Assembly: GCA_947493005.1 (NCBI GenBank)
Contig: CANLOY010000001.1
Coordinates: 310,001 to 374,000 of the forward strand
Length of the DNA: 64,000 nt
Source of the DNA: an uncultured Roseivirga sp.
GTDB taxonomy: Bacteria > Bacteroidota > Bacteroidia > Cytophagales > Cyclobacteriaceae
Direction of reading: 5' to 3'
Each line of letters begins with the position of its first letter. Within the stretch, counting starts at the first letter, position 1. A program made the position numbers and the translations under genes. The notes beneath the pieces are model-generated. The model was not told the origin of the DNA, ran no database searches, and saw only the letters and a program-made list of their open reading frames with translations. Positions 28,481 through 37,197 of this stretch are shown here, piece after piece.

Positions 28481-28948
28481 ATGCAGTTTAAGTTTCAAAC
28501 CAATGAATTTGCCATTTCAGAAGAAGGTTTTCATTATCTTAGAAACGGCTACAATTATAAAACTATTGATTACTCTGATATTCTAGAATTCAGATTAGAA
28601 AATGGTAGACAGGTTAACAATTGGCTTGTTTTGTTGTGTATTGGAGTCGGCCTTATTGGATTTTCAATCTATTACACCTTTACACTATTCAATTATATAA
28701 GTGATGATAATTCAACTGGTCCAATTTTCGTTGAACAAATCATAATTCCAATTATCCCGCTTTTTCTAGGTCTTTATAGTCTTAACCTCTCCCTGAAAAT
28801 GGGTGCATCATTAGTCATAATAGCAAACAATGGCAGAACTAAACGGTTTCCATTGGCGAAAGAGAAAAAGAAAGGTGAAATAGACTTAATGATAGATGTG
28901 ATTAATAAATCTCCACAGATTTCATCAAAATTCCATAACCGCCTTTGA
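28481..28948 (+). CDS. Small two-helix membrane protein, bPH-like, function unknown
   Basis: This 155-aa protein has a short N-terminal beta-rich segment (FAISEEGFHYLRNGYNYKTIDYSDILEFRL in two parts: FAISEEGFHYLRNG and YKTIDYSDILEFRL), two hydrophobic helices at about 46-68 and 83-105, then another beta-rich stretch (SLVIIANNGRTKRFPLA). This split pattern resembles bacterial PH-domain membrane proteins. The gene starts 14 bp after the desaturase-like gene, so it is probably in that operon. The function is unknown. Confidence 0.6.
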   Translation: MQFKFQTNEFAISEEGFHYLRNGYNYKTIDYSDILEFRLENGRQVNNWLVLLCIGVGLIGFSIYYTFTLFNYISDDNSTGPIFVEQIIIPIIPLFLGLYSLNLSLKMGASLVIIANNGRTKRFPLAKEKKKGEIDLMIDVINKSPQISSKFHNRL

Positions 28949-28999
28949 GCGACTAAGCCTTTTAATAAATAGAACAAACAGTTACAAGTTAGGTTTGGC

Positions 29000-29515
29000 A
29001 TGATCATTTCAGAAAAAGAGCTTCATTTTAAGGTAATTGAGCCACTGATTGGTATACCCGTAAACTTCTCCTATAAAAACCCTAAAAGCCTTGGTAGCAC
29101 CTCCTACTTCTTAAAAAAGTTTAGTTCCAATGCCGAAACCCAAAAACTCAGAATCAACTCGAAATGCAATTTTCAACTTTATTCTAAAGGTGTTCTTCTT
29201 AAAGCATTTTACTCAACAGAAGTAAAAGCCATACCTCTTCCTTTTAAAGACATTACTAAAATAGAATTGATCAGAGGAGAGGAGTTTGTCAACCCTATTT
29301 TCCCATCGATTATGTGGTTCCTACTGAAACTAGGGGTTTCAATTCTAATAGCCAGATATTTTTCTCTAAGATTAAATCAGTATTCTATTGAAGATATGGA
29401 GATGAAAATAACTACTTCAGAGTATTCTATACTCTTCACAGCTGATGGTCATTTGTTTGAAAGTCAAGATCGCCTTTTTCGAAAACTTCCTGTCAATGTA
29501 ATAAGTCAGTTTTAA
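29000..29515 (+). CDS. Small membrane protein related in layout to its upstream neighbour
   Basis: This 171-aa protein repeats the architecture of the gene before it. A beta-rich N-terminal part (KCNFQLYSKGVLLKAFYSTEV, here cited as CNFQLYSKGVLLKAFY) with a PLPFKDITKIEL strand precedes a single hydrophobic segment near 108-124 (FLLKLGVSILIARYF). A second beta-rich part with EYSILFTADGHLFESQ follows. That again suggests a split PH-like fold. No family is recognised, and it is likely co-transcribed with the previous gene and the AraC-type regulator behind it. Confidence 0.55.
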   Translation: MIISEKELHFKVIEPLIGIPVNFSYKNPKSLGSTSYFLKKFSSNAETQKLRINSKCNFQLYSKGVLLKAFYSTEVKAIPLPFKDITKIELIRGEEFVNPIFPSIMWFLLKLGVSILIARYFSLRLNQYSIEDMEMKITTSEYSILFTADGHLFESQDRLFRKLPVNVISQF

Positions 29516-29547
29516 ATCAGATATCCACAAAACCATATCTTAGCAGG

Positions 29548-30678
29548 ATGGAGGTTGTTTTTTTATTGGGCTCAATTCAGGCTTTCTTCTTTGCTTCCGT
29601 TCTATTTAGTAAAAAAGAAATGGCTGCGACTCACAAAGTACTTTTTGTGCTTTTTGTGCTCAACGGATTCATTCTTTTAGACCATTACCTGGAACTACAA
29701 GAGGTAATCTTTTCACACCCACACCTGCTAGGGTTAACCTATACGCTCCCAATGGTTATTGGGCCTCTTTTGTTGCTCTACACGTTACTACTTATCATAC
29801 CTCAACGGAGTATATCGAAGCAATTTGCTTTTCACGGGATTCCCTTTTTGATTCTGGTAGTTTACCTCATTTTCGATTTCTATTTTCTAAGTGGTTCAGA
29901 AAAGCTAGCATATTATCATAGACAAACAGAAGTATCTACTTCATTCATGATTTACCTGGCAGAGTTCCTTCTCAATTTCTCTCTTCCAGTATACTCTGTT
30001 TATTCAATCATGCTCTTGTCAAAGCACAGTAAACAAATCAAAAATACTTTTTCATTTACCGAAAAAATTGACCTTAAGTGGTTACGGATCATTCTTTATT
30101 TGTTTGTTTCCATTTCGGTCATCATGCTTTTTACCAATCTGATAAGTGATGTATTCCCTATCATCTCATTCTTAACTGGTGATAGTTACATTTTCGCAGC
30201 ACTAACCATTGCGATATTCTTTATTGGTTACTATGGCATCAAGCAAAAGGCAATATATCCAACAACTTCTAAGCACAAAGAAGAAACAACTCATACTAAG
30301 AACTCTTACCAGAAGTCTGGCCTCAAATCTTCCAGTTACGAGCATTACCTCCAAAAGCTAAATCGGCTCTTAGAGACCGAAAAGATTTATCTGAATGCGC
30401 GGCTTACCTTAAAAGAATTGGCAGATGAAATGCAAATGACGGAAAACAACCTTTCTCAACTGATTAATGAAGGGTTAAACAAAACCTTCTACCAACTAAT
30501 CAACGAACACAGAGTCGAGCATTTCAAACGGTCTATCAGCAAATCCGAATTTCAGCACCTCAGTATTTTAGGGGTTGCACTGGAATCTGGCTTCAATTCA
30601 AAATCCTCGTTCAATAGTATCTTCAAGCAACATACTGGCTTAACCCCTTCTCAGTTCAAAAAACAGCTAGACAAATAA
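29548..30678 (+). CDS. Membrane-anchored AraC family transcriptional regulator
   Basis: This 376-aa protein has about seven hydrophobic helices in residues 1-230 and a cytoplasmic AraC/XylS DNA-binding domain at the C-terminus (about 275-375): LTLKELADEMQMTENNLSQLINE as the first helix-turn-helix and GVALESGFNSKSSFNSIFKQHTG as the second, ending in LTPSQFKKQL. This 7TM-AraC layout is common in Bacteroidota and couples an outside or membrane signal directly to transcription. It lies 66 bp upstream of an acyltransferase gene, its most likely target or partner. Confidence 0.9.
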   Translation: MEVVFLLGSIQAFFFASVLFSKKEMAATHKVLFVLFVLNGFILLDHYLELQEVIFSHPHLLGLTYTLPMVIGPLLLLYTLLLIIPQRSISKQFAFHGIPFLILVVYLIFDFYFLSGSEKLAYYHRQTEVSTSFMIYLAEFLLNFSLPVYSVYSIMLLSKHSKQIKNTFSFTEKIDLKWLRIILYLFVSISVIMLFTNLISDVFPIISFLTGDSYIFAALTIAIFFIGYYGIKQKAIYPTTSKHKEETTHTKNSYQKSGLKSSSYEHYLQKLNRLLETEKIYLNARLTLKELADEMQMTENNLSQLINEGLNKTFYQLINEHRVEHFKRSISKSEFQHLSILGVALESGFNSKSSFNSIFKQHTGLTPSQFKKQLDK

Positions 30679-30743
30679 AGTCCACACCTACACTTTTGGA
30701 CGATTAAACCCACCTAACAGTCATTCTTTGCCAAAAACTTAAA

Positions 30744-31880
30744 ATGGCATTACAAAAAAGACTCTATTACATCGACTGGCTGAGAGTGCTTGCTTTTGGT
30801 CTACTATTCATTTTTCACTGTATGCGTTTCTTTGATATACACCCTTGGCATATAAAGAATGGAGAATCCAGCATAATCATAACTCGTTTTGTTGAATTTG
30901 TACATGGTTGGCGTATGCCACTTATATTTCTGATATCAGGTGTAGGCACCTTTTTCGCTATTCAATCTAAAAAAGAGTCGTTTGTCAGAGGGAGGGTTTT
31001 TCGTTTGATTGTCCCTTATGTTTTCGGAATTATATTACTCATTCCCCCTCAGAAATACTTCGAATTTATTTTCAACAGTGGTTACCAAGATTTTGAGATC
31101 TTCATTGGAAACTATCCTGAATTCTTGTTCAATGCCAATATTGGCTGGAATCTAAGCTGGTTAGGACATATTGGGTATCATATATGGTACTTGCCCTTTC
31201 TCTTTGCCCTTTCTGTTTTGCTCTTCCCTTTACTCAAAGCGATGAAATCTGATGGAAAATTAAACTCATGGGTCTACACCATTACATCAAGCCCTAAATT
31301 GATATGGTTATTGATTTTCCCCATTATAATAGTCGATTACTCATTAAGACCTTTGTTTCCATCTTACCTTGAATGGGCAGATTTTATGGTCTATTTATTC
31401 TATTTCCTTTATGGTTTCGCATTTCAGGTTAATCATAAAACAATAGAAAACATAGAGAAGAACACTTACCTCTTTCTGGGAGTAGGAACTACTATTTGGC
31501 TAATCTATATGATTAATCAAGCCAATATTGATATGGTATCGCAACCCGAGCATAGTTGGACATTCTTATTGATTAGCATATTTAGAAACCTCAATAATTT
31601 TTGTTGGGTGCTGGCTATTTTAGGACTTGGTAAAACATTCTTAAACTCAGGCCACAAACTACTGAAAGATTTAAACCAAGGAATTTTACCATTCTATATT
31701 CTACACCAAACGGTTATAGTTTGTATTGGTTTCTATATCGTTAATTGGGAATTAAGCCTCTGGCCTAAGTTTGTTTTAATCCTTAGCTCATCATTCTTGA
31801 TCGCCATTGGTCTATATCAGATGATCTATAGAATAAAGCTCCTCAGGTTTCTTTTTGGCATGAAGAAACCCAAGGGCTAA
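30744..31880 (+). CDS. Acyltransferase family (OpgC/OafA-like) membrane protein
   Basis: This 378-aa protein with ten or so hydrophobic helices opens with RLYYIDWLRVLAFGLLFIFHCMRFF, the acyltransferase-3 pattern in which the Asp-Trp-Leu-Arg and the His of the first helix are typical. HIWYLPFLFAL near residue 150 and PFYILHQTVIVCIGFYI near 322 are also usual. Members transfer acyl groups across the inner membrane onto glucans, polysaccharides or lipids. The acceptor here is unknown. It faces the FtsX-type permease gene, convergent with an 8-bp gap. Confidence 0.88.
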   Translation: MALQKRLYYIDWLRVLAFGLLFIFHCMRFFDIHPWHIKNGESSIIITRFVEFVHGWRMPLIFLISGVGTFFAIQSKKESFVRGRVFRLIVPYVFGIILLIPPQKYFEFIFNSGYQDFEIFIGNYPEFLFNANIGWNLSWLGHIGYHIWYLPFLFALSVLLFPLLKAMKSDGKLNSWVYTITSSPKLIWLLIFPIIIVDYSLRPLFPSYLEWADFMVYLFYFLYGFAFQVNHKTIENIEKNTYLFLGVGTTIWLIYMINQANIDMVSQPEHSWTFLLISIFRNLNNFCWVLAILGLGKTFLNSGHKLLKDLNQGILPFYILHQTVIVCIGFYIVNWELSLWPKFVLILSSSFLIAIGLYQMIYRIKLLRFLFGMKKPKG

Positions 31881-31888
31881 AACATCTT

Positions 31889-34294
31889 CTATTCCGTTCT
31901 CAGGCTCTTAACAGGGTTCGCTTTAGCAGCTCGTGAGGTTTGGAAGCTTACAGTTGCTAAGGCAATCAAAAGAACAAGTGCGGCAGGTAGCACAAAAAGG
32001 TGCCATGATAAACCTATTCTGAAAGCAAAGCCATCCAACCATTGTTCCATTCCAAAATAAGACAACGGTACCGCGAGCACAATGGATAGTAAAATCAGTT
32101 TTAGAAAATCTGTGGATAGTAAGCTTAAGATACTTCCTTCAGAAGCACCAAGCACCTTTCTGATGCCAATTTCTTTGGTCCTCTTAGAAGTTACGAATGC
32201 GGCAAGACCAAACAAACCAAGGCACGCTACAAAAATGGCTAAGCCTGAAAAAATGGTAAATACACTTCCAAATTGCTTATCTGCTTTGTATTGCTCATCA
32301 AACCTGTCTTCCAGAAAGAAATAGTCAAATGGGTTGCCAGGGAAAAACTGTCCCCACTTTTCTTCCGCTAGTTGAACCACTTGCTGTGTATTTGCAGCAT
32401 TGTACTTGATAGAATAGAAACCTCTTGTATTAGGGAGAAATCTGAAAATCAGTTTATCGTAATCTTCTTTCAACGATTCATGATGGTAATCTTCCAACAC
32501 TCCAATTACGGTATAAACATTACCCCAAAAATCTACACGCATATTTAATGCTTCTTCCGCATCGGTAAAACCAAAATCTCTAACCGAAGACCTGGAAAGC
32601 AAAATTTTAGATTCCTCGTCTCCAAAGTCTCGCGAGAAACTTCTACCAGCAATAACTTCCAAATCAAAGGTTTCAATAAACTCATGTCCTACTCCCAATA
32701 CACGATACTGTCTGCCCTCGCTGTCTGGGGCTCCTTCTTTTTTAATACCTCCAGCATTCCAACCAACCTCTCTTCCGGGAACTCCAGTACTTACTACAAC
32801 ATTTTCCACATTGGCATTTGCCTGCATTTCATCAGCAAAAGCCGAAAACTTATCCTGATATGTTGAATCAGTTACCGCAGGCCCTTTAAGAACAATTGTT
32901 CGATTAATGTCTACACCCAAATCCTGGTTTCTCATAAAAGAGACCTGCTCGTAAACAGTGTATGTGCCAATAATTAAACCCACAGAAGCCATAAATTGAA
33001 AAATGACTAATCCCTTTCTCAACCACGCTCCTCCAGAGTTAGACATATTTGCCCCCTTAAGGGTATCTATTGGTTTATATGATGATAAAACAAAGGCAGG
33101 GTACAAACCTGATAAAAATGTTCCTGCCAGAAAAAGAACAGTCAGTCCAACCCAAAAACCCTGTTGAGTAAACAAAGCAAGTGTCATTGGTTGATCAGCC
33201 AAACCACTGAATGGGGGTAATACCAAAATTACGATAACAAAGGCCAGTAAAACTGCCAAAAGGTTAATCAAAAAGGATTCTGTAAGAAACTGTCTGATCA
33301 ACTGCCCTTTCAAAGAGCCTAACACTTTTCTCAAACCAACCTCTCTGGCTCTTTCCATAGATTTTGCAGTAGCCAGGTTGATGTAGTTGACCCAAGCTAT
33401 CAGTATGATAAAGAAGGAAATACCAAGCAATGCATAAACCGAATCGCCATCTCCATTAACTTCCGCTTCCCCAATAAAATTGGAGTACAGATGAATATCT
33501 TTCAAAGGTTGAAGCTCAAAGTCCATCCAGGTATCTCTGCTTCTCATATCTTCTCCCCACCTGCTTTCAATGAACTCATCAATCTTCTTGGCAAATGCTA
33601 TAGGATCAACTCCCTCTGCCAATTCTATATAGTTAAAATAACCATCCCAATACCAAACAGTATTCATTTGCTCTTCCCTACCCTGAGCTGTTGTTGCCCA
33701 CGAAGCAAGGATATCATACTTAAAATGAGAATTGTGAGGAACATCCTTAAAAACTGCTGTTACCTTTACAGGCTGATTTCTATTGTACTTTAGCGTTTCA
33801 CCAACAACATCAACTCTTCCGAAGTACTTCTTTGCTGCTGTTTCCGAGATAGCAATTGAGTAAAGCTCATCTAAAGCTGTTTCTGAATCACCGTGTAGCA
33901 TTTTGGTGTCAAAAACCTTGAATACATCAGAATTTGCAAAGTAAATTTTGTCTTCTTTGAACTCAATGTTATTTGTAGAAAGCACTCCATTTGTTGTGGT
34001 TAACCTGGCATATCTCTTTACATCAGGAAATGCTTCATTAAGCAGGTGACCTATTGATACAACACCGGAAGCCCATTCTGTGCTCAGTTCACCTTGGTTG
34101 TATCTGTTTGTTTTTATTCTGTATATCCGGTCTGCCTTTTCATTAAAGTCTTCATAACTCAGCTCGTAATTCACATACTGCAGGATCAACAAACTGGCTG
34201 AAATACCAAGCGCAAGGCCTGTGATGTTTATGAGAGAAAAAACCCGGTTTTTGAGTAATGAACGAAAGGCAACTTTGAGGTAATTTTTGAACAT
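31889..34294 (-). CDS. FtsX/MacB-type ABC transporter permease
   Basis: This 801-aa permease of the Bacteroidota duplicated form opens with an N-terminal TM (LLKNRVFSLINITGLALGISASLLI). A MacB-like periplasmic domain (about 45-280), an FtsX TM block (about 285-430), a second periplasmic domain (about 445-670) and a second FtsX block (about 680-790, with TKEIGIRKVLGAS) follow. It lacks an ATPase domain and no ATPase gene adjoins, so it must pair with one elsewhere. Such systems drive mechanotransmission, peptide or lipoprotein export or antibiotic efflux. The 469 bp upstream holds the unusual structured element described separately. Confidence 0.92.
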   Translation of the reverse strand: MFKNYLKVAFRSLLKNRVFSLINITGLALGISASLLILQYVNYELSYEDFNEKADRIYRIKTNRYNQGELSTEWASGVVSIGHLLNEAFPDVKRYARLTTTNGVLSTNNIEFKEDKIYFANSDVFKVFDTKMLHGDSETALDELYSIAISETAAKKYFGRVDVVGETLKYNRNQPVKVTAVFKDVPHNSHFKYDILASWATTAQGREEQMNTVWYWDGYFNYIELAEGVDPIAFAKKIDEFIESRWGEDMRSRDTWMDFELQPLKDIHLYSNFIGEAEVNGDGDSVYALLGISFFIILIAWVNYINLATAKSMERAREVGLRKVLGSLKGQLIRQFLTESFLINLLAVLLAFVIVILVLPPFSGLADQPMTLALFTQQGFWVGLTVLFLAGTFLSGLYPAFVLSSYKPIDTLKGANMSNSGGAWLRKGLVIFQFMASVGLIIGTYTVYEQVSFMRNQDLGVDINRTIVLKGPAVTDSTYQDKFSAFADEMQANANVENVVVSTGVPGREVGWNAGGIKKEGAPDSEGRQYRVLGVGHEFIETFDLEVIAGRSFSRDFGDEESKILLSRSSVRDFGFTDAEEALNMRVDFWGNVYTVIGVLEDYHHESLKEDYDKLIFRFLPNTRGFYSIKYNAANTQQVVQLAEEKWGQFFPGNPFDYFFLEDRFDEQYKADKQFGSVFTIFSGLAIFVACLGLFGLAAFVTSKRTKEIGIRKVLGASEGSILSLLSTDFLKLILLSIVLAVPLSYFGMEQWLDGFAFRIGLSWHLFVLPAALVLLIALATVSFQTSRAAKANPVKSLRTE

Positions 34295-34459
34295 AGTGGT
34301 GTTGGTTTGTTGTGAGTACTTTAAGTTATTGGTTTGGTTACAGATAAAGACGACTAAATACAGACTTTATTACACCGTTGATCTATTGGTAACTATAAGC
34401 TAATGATGAATCTCCACCGAAAAGGTTGCTTGAAAAAAGAAGACTTGTATATCTGAGAT

Positions 34460-34566
34460 AGGTATAAAATAAAAGAGTCACTCCCGTTGGAGCGACTCCC
34501 TTTCACCTAAACACCTGGGTAACTAACTACTCATAGTGAATCTTTCGATTCCTACACCCAGACTTA
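34460..34566 (-). ncRNA. Candidate structured, terminator-ended small RNA or leader
   Basis: Read on the minus strand from about 34566, an outer stem CTGGGT (34561-34556) / ACCCAG (34520-34515) encloses a GNRA-like hairpin GAATC-GAAA-GATTC (34551-34538). After about 15 nt there is a GC-rich hairpin GAGTCGCTCC / GGGAGTGACTC (34498-34475) followed by TTTTATTTT. This looks like a compact transcript with its own terminator, or an attenuator-type leader of the permease gene starting at 34294. I know no RNA family that matches. The rest of 34295-34763 shows only the operator-like palindrome just upstream and AT-rich DNA. Confidence 0.45.
34467..34498 (-). terminator. Rho-independent terminator between the aldehyde dehydrogenase and permease genes
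   Basis: GAGTC-CTCC pairs with GGAG-GACTC (one A-C mismatch) around a 4-nt loop; on the minus strand a TTTTATTTT run follows. It is oriented for leftward transcription and lies 266 bp past the aldehyde dehydrogenase stop, so it may belong to the structured element instead. Confidence 0.75.
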
Positions 34567-34572
34567 TCTTAA

Positions 34573-34590
34573 ATTTACCGGGCGGTAAAT
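34573..34590. promoter_or_regulatory. Perfect 18-bp palindrome, TetR-type operator candidate
   Basis: ATTTACCG-GG-CGGTAAAT has 8-bp arms with a 2-bp centre, a common shape for dimeric TetR-family operators. On the minus strand it overlaps TAAATTTA, a near match to the -7 box TAnnTTTG, directly upstream of the candidate structured RNA. No TetR gene is in the window. Confidence 0.5.
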
Positions 34591-34763
34591 ATTATTTCAT
34601 TATTCAAAAATCGGGTTACGTCCTACCCAATCCTTAACCAAAGTTAGTAGGATTTTTAATTAAATAAAATTTAACAAATCAATAATTTGGAAAAGTTTAG
34701 AATAATAACCTTTAAAAGCCTCATATTCAGTTTAAATACACTTTTCTGTAATACGTAACATAA

Positions 34764-36206
34764 TTACAGTTTCATGCATACATTCTTTTTTTCACTAAAA
34801 AACTCCAGAACATCCCATCCCCCTTCTCTTCCAACACCACTTTTCTTGATTCCTCCGAAGGGTGTTCTAAGATCTCTGAACAACCAACAGTTCACCCAGA
34901 TAATACCAGATTCCAATTGATTGCTCACACGATTCGCTCTTTTCAGGTTAGTCGTCCAAACTGTGGCAGACAGTCCATATTCAGTACTATTTGCCATTTT
35001 AATCACCTCTTCTTCAGCGTCAAAAGGTGCTAATGTAACGACTGGACCAAAGATTTCTTGTTGATTTGTTTGACAATCAAATGACAACCCTTCAAAAACA
35101 GTAGGTGCTATGTAGTAGCCCCCGGAAAGTTCACCCTCCAAAACAATTCTTTCACCTCCAGTTAACAGTTTTCCTCCCTCTTTTTTAGCCAACTCAATAT
35201 ACCCCAGCACCTTTTCCATATGTTCTTTAGAGACTACTGCTCCCAAGTTAGAACCAGCATCAAATGGGTCACCAACTTTGAGTTTGTTCACCTTATCAAC
35301 AAAGGCGGCTCTAAACTTTTCGTACATAGAGCGCTCTACAAAAATTCTGGAACCACAGAGACAAATCTGACCTTGATTGGCAAAACTGGAATGAACAGAT
35401 GTCTTTAAAGCATCCTCAAAATCACAATCGGCAAATATGATATTGGGGTTTTTTCCTCCAAGTTCCAGAGATAATTTCTTGAACATAGGCGCTGCAGTAG
35501 CAGCAATTCTTTTTCCTGTTTCAGTTCCTCCTGTAAAAGAAATGGCCTTAATATCCGGGTGTTCCGATATGGCTTGCCCTGCTGAAGCTCCCTTACCATG
35601 CACAATATTTAGCACACCTACAGGCAACCCTGCTTCAATACACAGTTCTGATAATAGAAAAGCTGTCATTGGAGTGATTTCCGAAGGCTTGGCTACTACA
35701 GTGTTTCCTGCGGCCAGTGCAGGAGCAATTTTCCAGGTAAAAAGATACAATGGTAAGTTCCATGGAGAAATACAACCTACAACTCCCAATGGAGACCTGA
35801 GTGTCATGTTAATCGCCTGATCATCACTTTGATGAGCTTCTGTTGATTCATGTAAGATAGCGGTAGCAAAGAACCTGAAGTTGGACGAGGCCCTTGGTAT
35901 ATCTACTCTACTGGCCAGTTTTAGTGGCTTTCCGTTATCCATAGACTCAGCCTCAGCCAGCCGGCCATGGTTGGCATCAATCAAATCTGCAATCTTCAAT
36001 AAAACCTCTGAGCGATCAGACCGGCTTGTATTTGACCATTCTGCGAACGCCTTGCTAGCTGCTATTGTAGCTTTCTGCACATCAGCTTTTCCAGAATCTG
36101 GTATCAAACTGTACACGCTCCCCCTGGAAGGATTGTAATTATCGAAATAGAGTCCGTTTTCAGGCTCTACTAAATCTCCATTGATGTAATTGCGTATTTT
36201 CTCCAT
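34764..36206 (-). CDS. Aldehyde dehydrogenase, probably 2-aminomuconic semialdehyde dehydrogenase
   Basis: This 480-aa NAD-dependent aldehyde dehydrogenase has the VVGCISPWNLPLYLFTWKIAPALAAG region near residues 138-163, SFTGGTETG near 222, the catalytic Glu in LELGGKNPNIIF near 248 and the catalytic Cys in NQGQICLCGSRIFVE near 283. The C-terminal PFGGIKKSGVGREGG is typical of the 2-hydroxymuconic/2-aminomuconic semialdehyde branch. It is the last gene of a tight leftward trio that is divergent from genes for kynurenine breakdown, so it most likely oxidises 2-aminomuconate semialdehyde to 2-aminomuconate. Confidence 0.9.
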   Translation of the reverse strand: MEKIRNYINGDLVEPENGLYFDNYNPSRGSVYSLIPDSGKADVQKATIAASKAFAEWSNTSRSDRSEVLLKIADLIDANHGRLAEAESMDNGKPLKLASRVDIPRASSNFRFFATAILHESTEAHQSDDQAINMTLRSPLGVVGCISPWNLPLYLFTWKIAPALAAGNTVVAKPSEITPMTAFLLSELCIEAGLPVGVLNIVHGKGASAGQAISEHPDIKAISFTGGTETGKRIAATAAPMFKKLSLELGGKNPNIIFADCDFEDALKTSVHSSFANQGQICLCGSRIFVERSMYEKFRAAFVDKVNKLKVGDPFDAGSNLGAVVSKEHMEKVLGYIELAKKEGGKLLTGGERIVLEGELSGGYYIAPTVFEGLSFDCQTNQQEIFGPVVTLAPFDAEEEVIKMANSTEYGLSATVWTTNLKRANRVSNQLESGIIWVNCWLFRDLRTPFGGIKKSGVGREGGWDVLEFFSEKKNVCMKL

Positions 36207-36208
36207 CG

Positions 36209-37195
36209 TTATTTCCAGTTTGAAGCGATAAATCTTTCTACATTTTTATATGCCAAACCAGCCAGTTCTTCAAAGCTCAAAGCATCTTTTAAGTTTGCCA
36301 GAATCGAGTGGTATTTTGTGGCATTCTCATGTTGCGGAAAATAATAGGGATCTCTTTCTGGATTAGGAAAATCTCCCGTATAAAAGAAGTCTGCACCAAA
36401 TGCCATTGCCTTATCTCCCCCTTTTAGTTCAAAACCGTATTTAATATGATCCAAGAGTGCTTCTGGTTCTTCATCATTCAAAAAAGCCCTTAGAAAATTC
36501 ACTCCTATTAAGCCTCCTCTATTTATAATCTCCTGAGCATTTTCTCTTGTTAGGTTTCTGGGGTGATCCCAGATTTCTCTAAAGTTCGAGTGACTGGCTA
36601 TAACTGGTACGTTTAATCCTTTTTTATAAGTATAGTCAAGAATATCATGAGCCAGCGCATCAGAGGTATGAGACAAATCGATTGCGATTTGGGTATTATG
36701 CATATAATCCAATAATGCTTCCCCATCTGGCTTCAAGCCTGCTTCGGCATAGTTACCTCCACCAAACCTATTTTCTAAATGATGGGTAAAACTGATATAA
36801 AACAGCCTACCTACATTCTTCAATATTGTCTCTAAGTTTTTGAATGCATTATCAAGAGGTTCTTCTTCATTGCAAATGCCAGAAGCACTCTCTAAAGAGG
36901 CCACTGTACCTATACCCTCTTTGCCTGCACTAAAGTCTTCACTTGCCTGATAAACATCAGAGGAATACTCTTTCAGCATTCGATTATAAATAATGGACTG
37001 CTCCAGACCTTTTTTAGAACTCTCAGGTTCTACCCCTGTATATATAGCCATCACTTGCATGCCAACAGCGCCTTCTTTCAAGTAGTTGAACGAGGCTCCA
37101 AAAGCTTTGTCATCTGGTCGAGCTGCCCGATTCATCAAAAGATAAGTCAGCAAGTCGCAGTGAAGGTCGATTATCGGTAATTTATATTCTGACAA
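36209..37195 (-). CDS. Membrane dipeptidase (peptidase M19) family protein
   Basis: This 328-aa zinc dipeptidase-like protein has the metal motif LPIIDLHCDLL at residues 6-16, the bridging Glu region VASLESASGI near 112-120, the IDLSHTSD strand near 172 and PVIASHSNFREIWDHPRNLT near 196. No signal peptide is present, so it is cytoplasmic. The start is a TTG two bases after the SDR stop, with no nearby ATG, which points to translational coupling. Renal-dipeptidase-like enzymes cut dipeptides and some lactams. Why it sits between kynurenine-pathway genes is unclear; it may hydrolyse an amide in the pathway. Confidence 0.88.
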   Translation of the reverse strand: MSEYKLPIIDLHCDLLTYLLMNRAARPDDKAFGASFNYLKEGAVGMQVMAIYTGVEPESSKKGLEQSIIYNRMLKEYSSDVYQASEDFSAGKEGIGTVASLESASGICNEEEPLDNAFKNLETILKNVGRLFYISFTHHLENRFGGGNYAEAGLKPDGEALLDYMHNTQIAIDLSHTSDALAHDILDYTYKKGLNVPVIASHSNFREIWDHPRNLTRENAQEIINRGGLIGVNFLRAFLNDEEPEALLDHIKYGFELKGGDKAMAFGADFFYTGDFPNPERDPYYFPQHENATKYHSILANLKDALSFEELAGLAYKNVERFIASNWK

Positions 37196-37197
37196 GG

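Noticed and set aside
31889-34294. Macrolide exporter MacB
   Set aside because: It has only the permease and periplasmic parts, with no ATPase domain; the duplicated FtsX form is a broader family.
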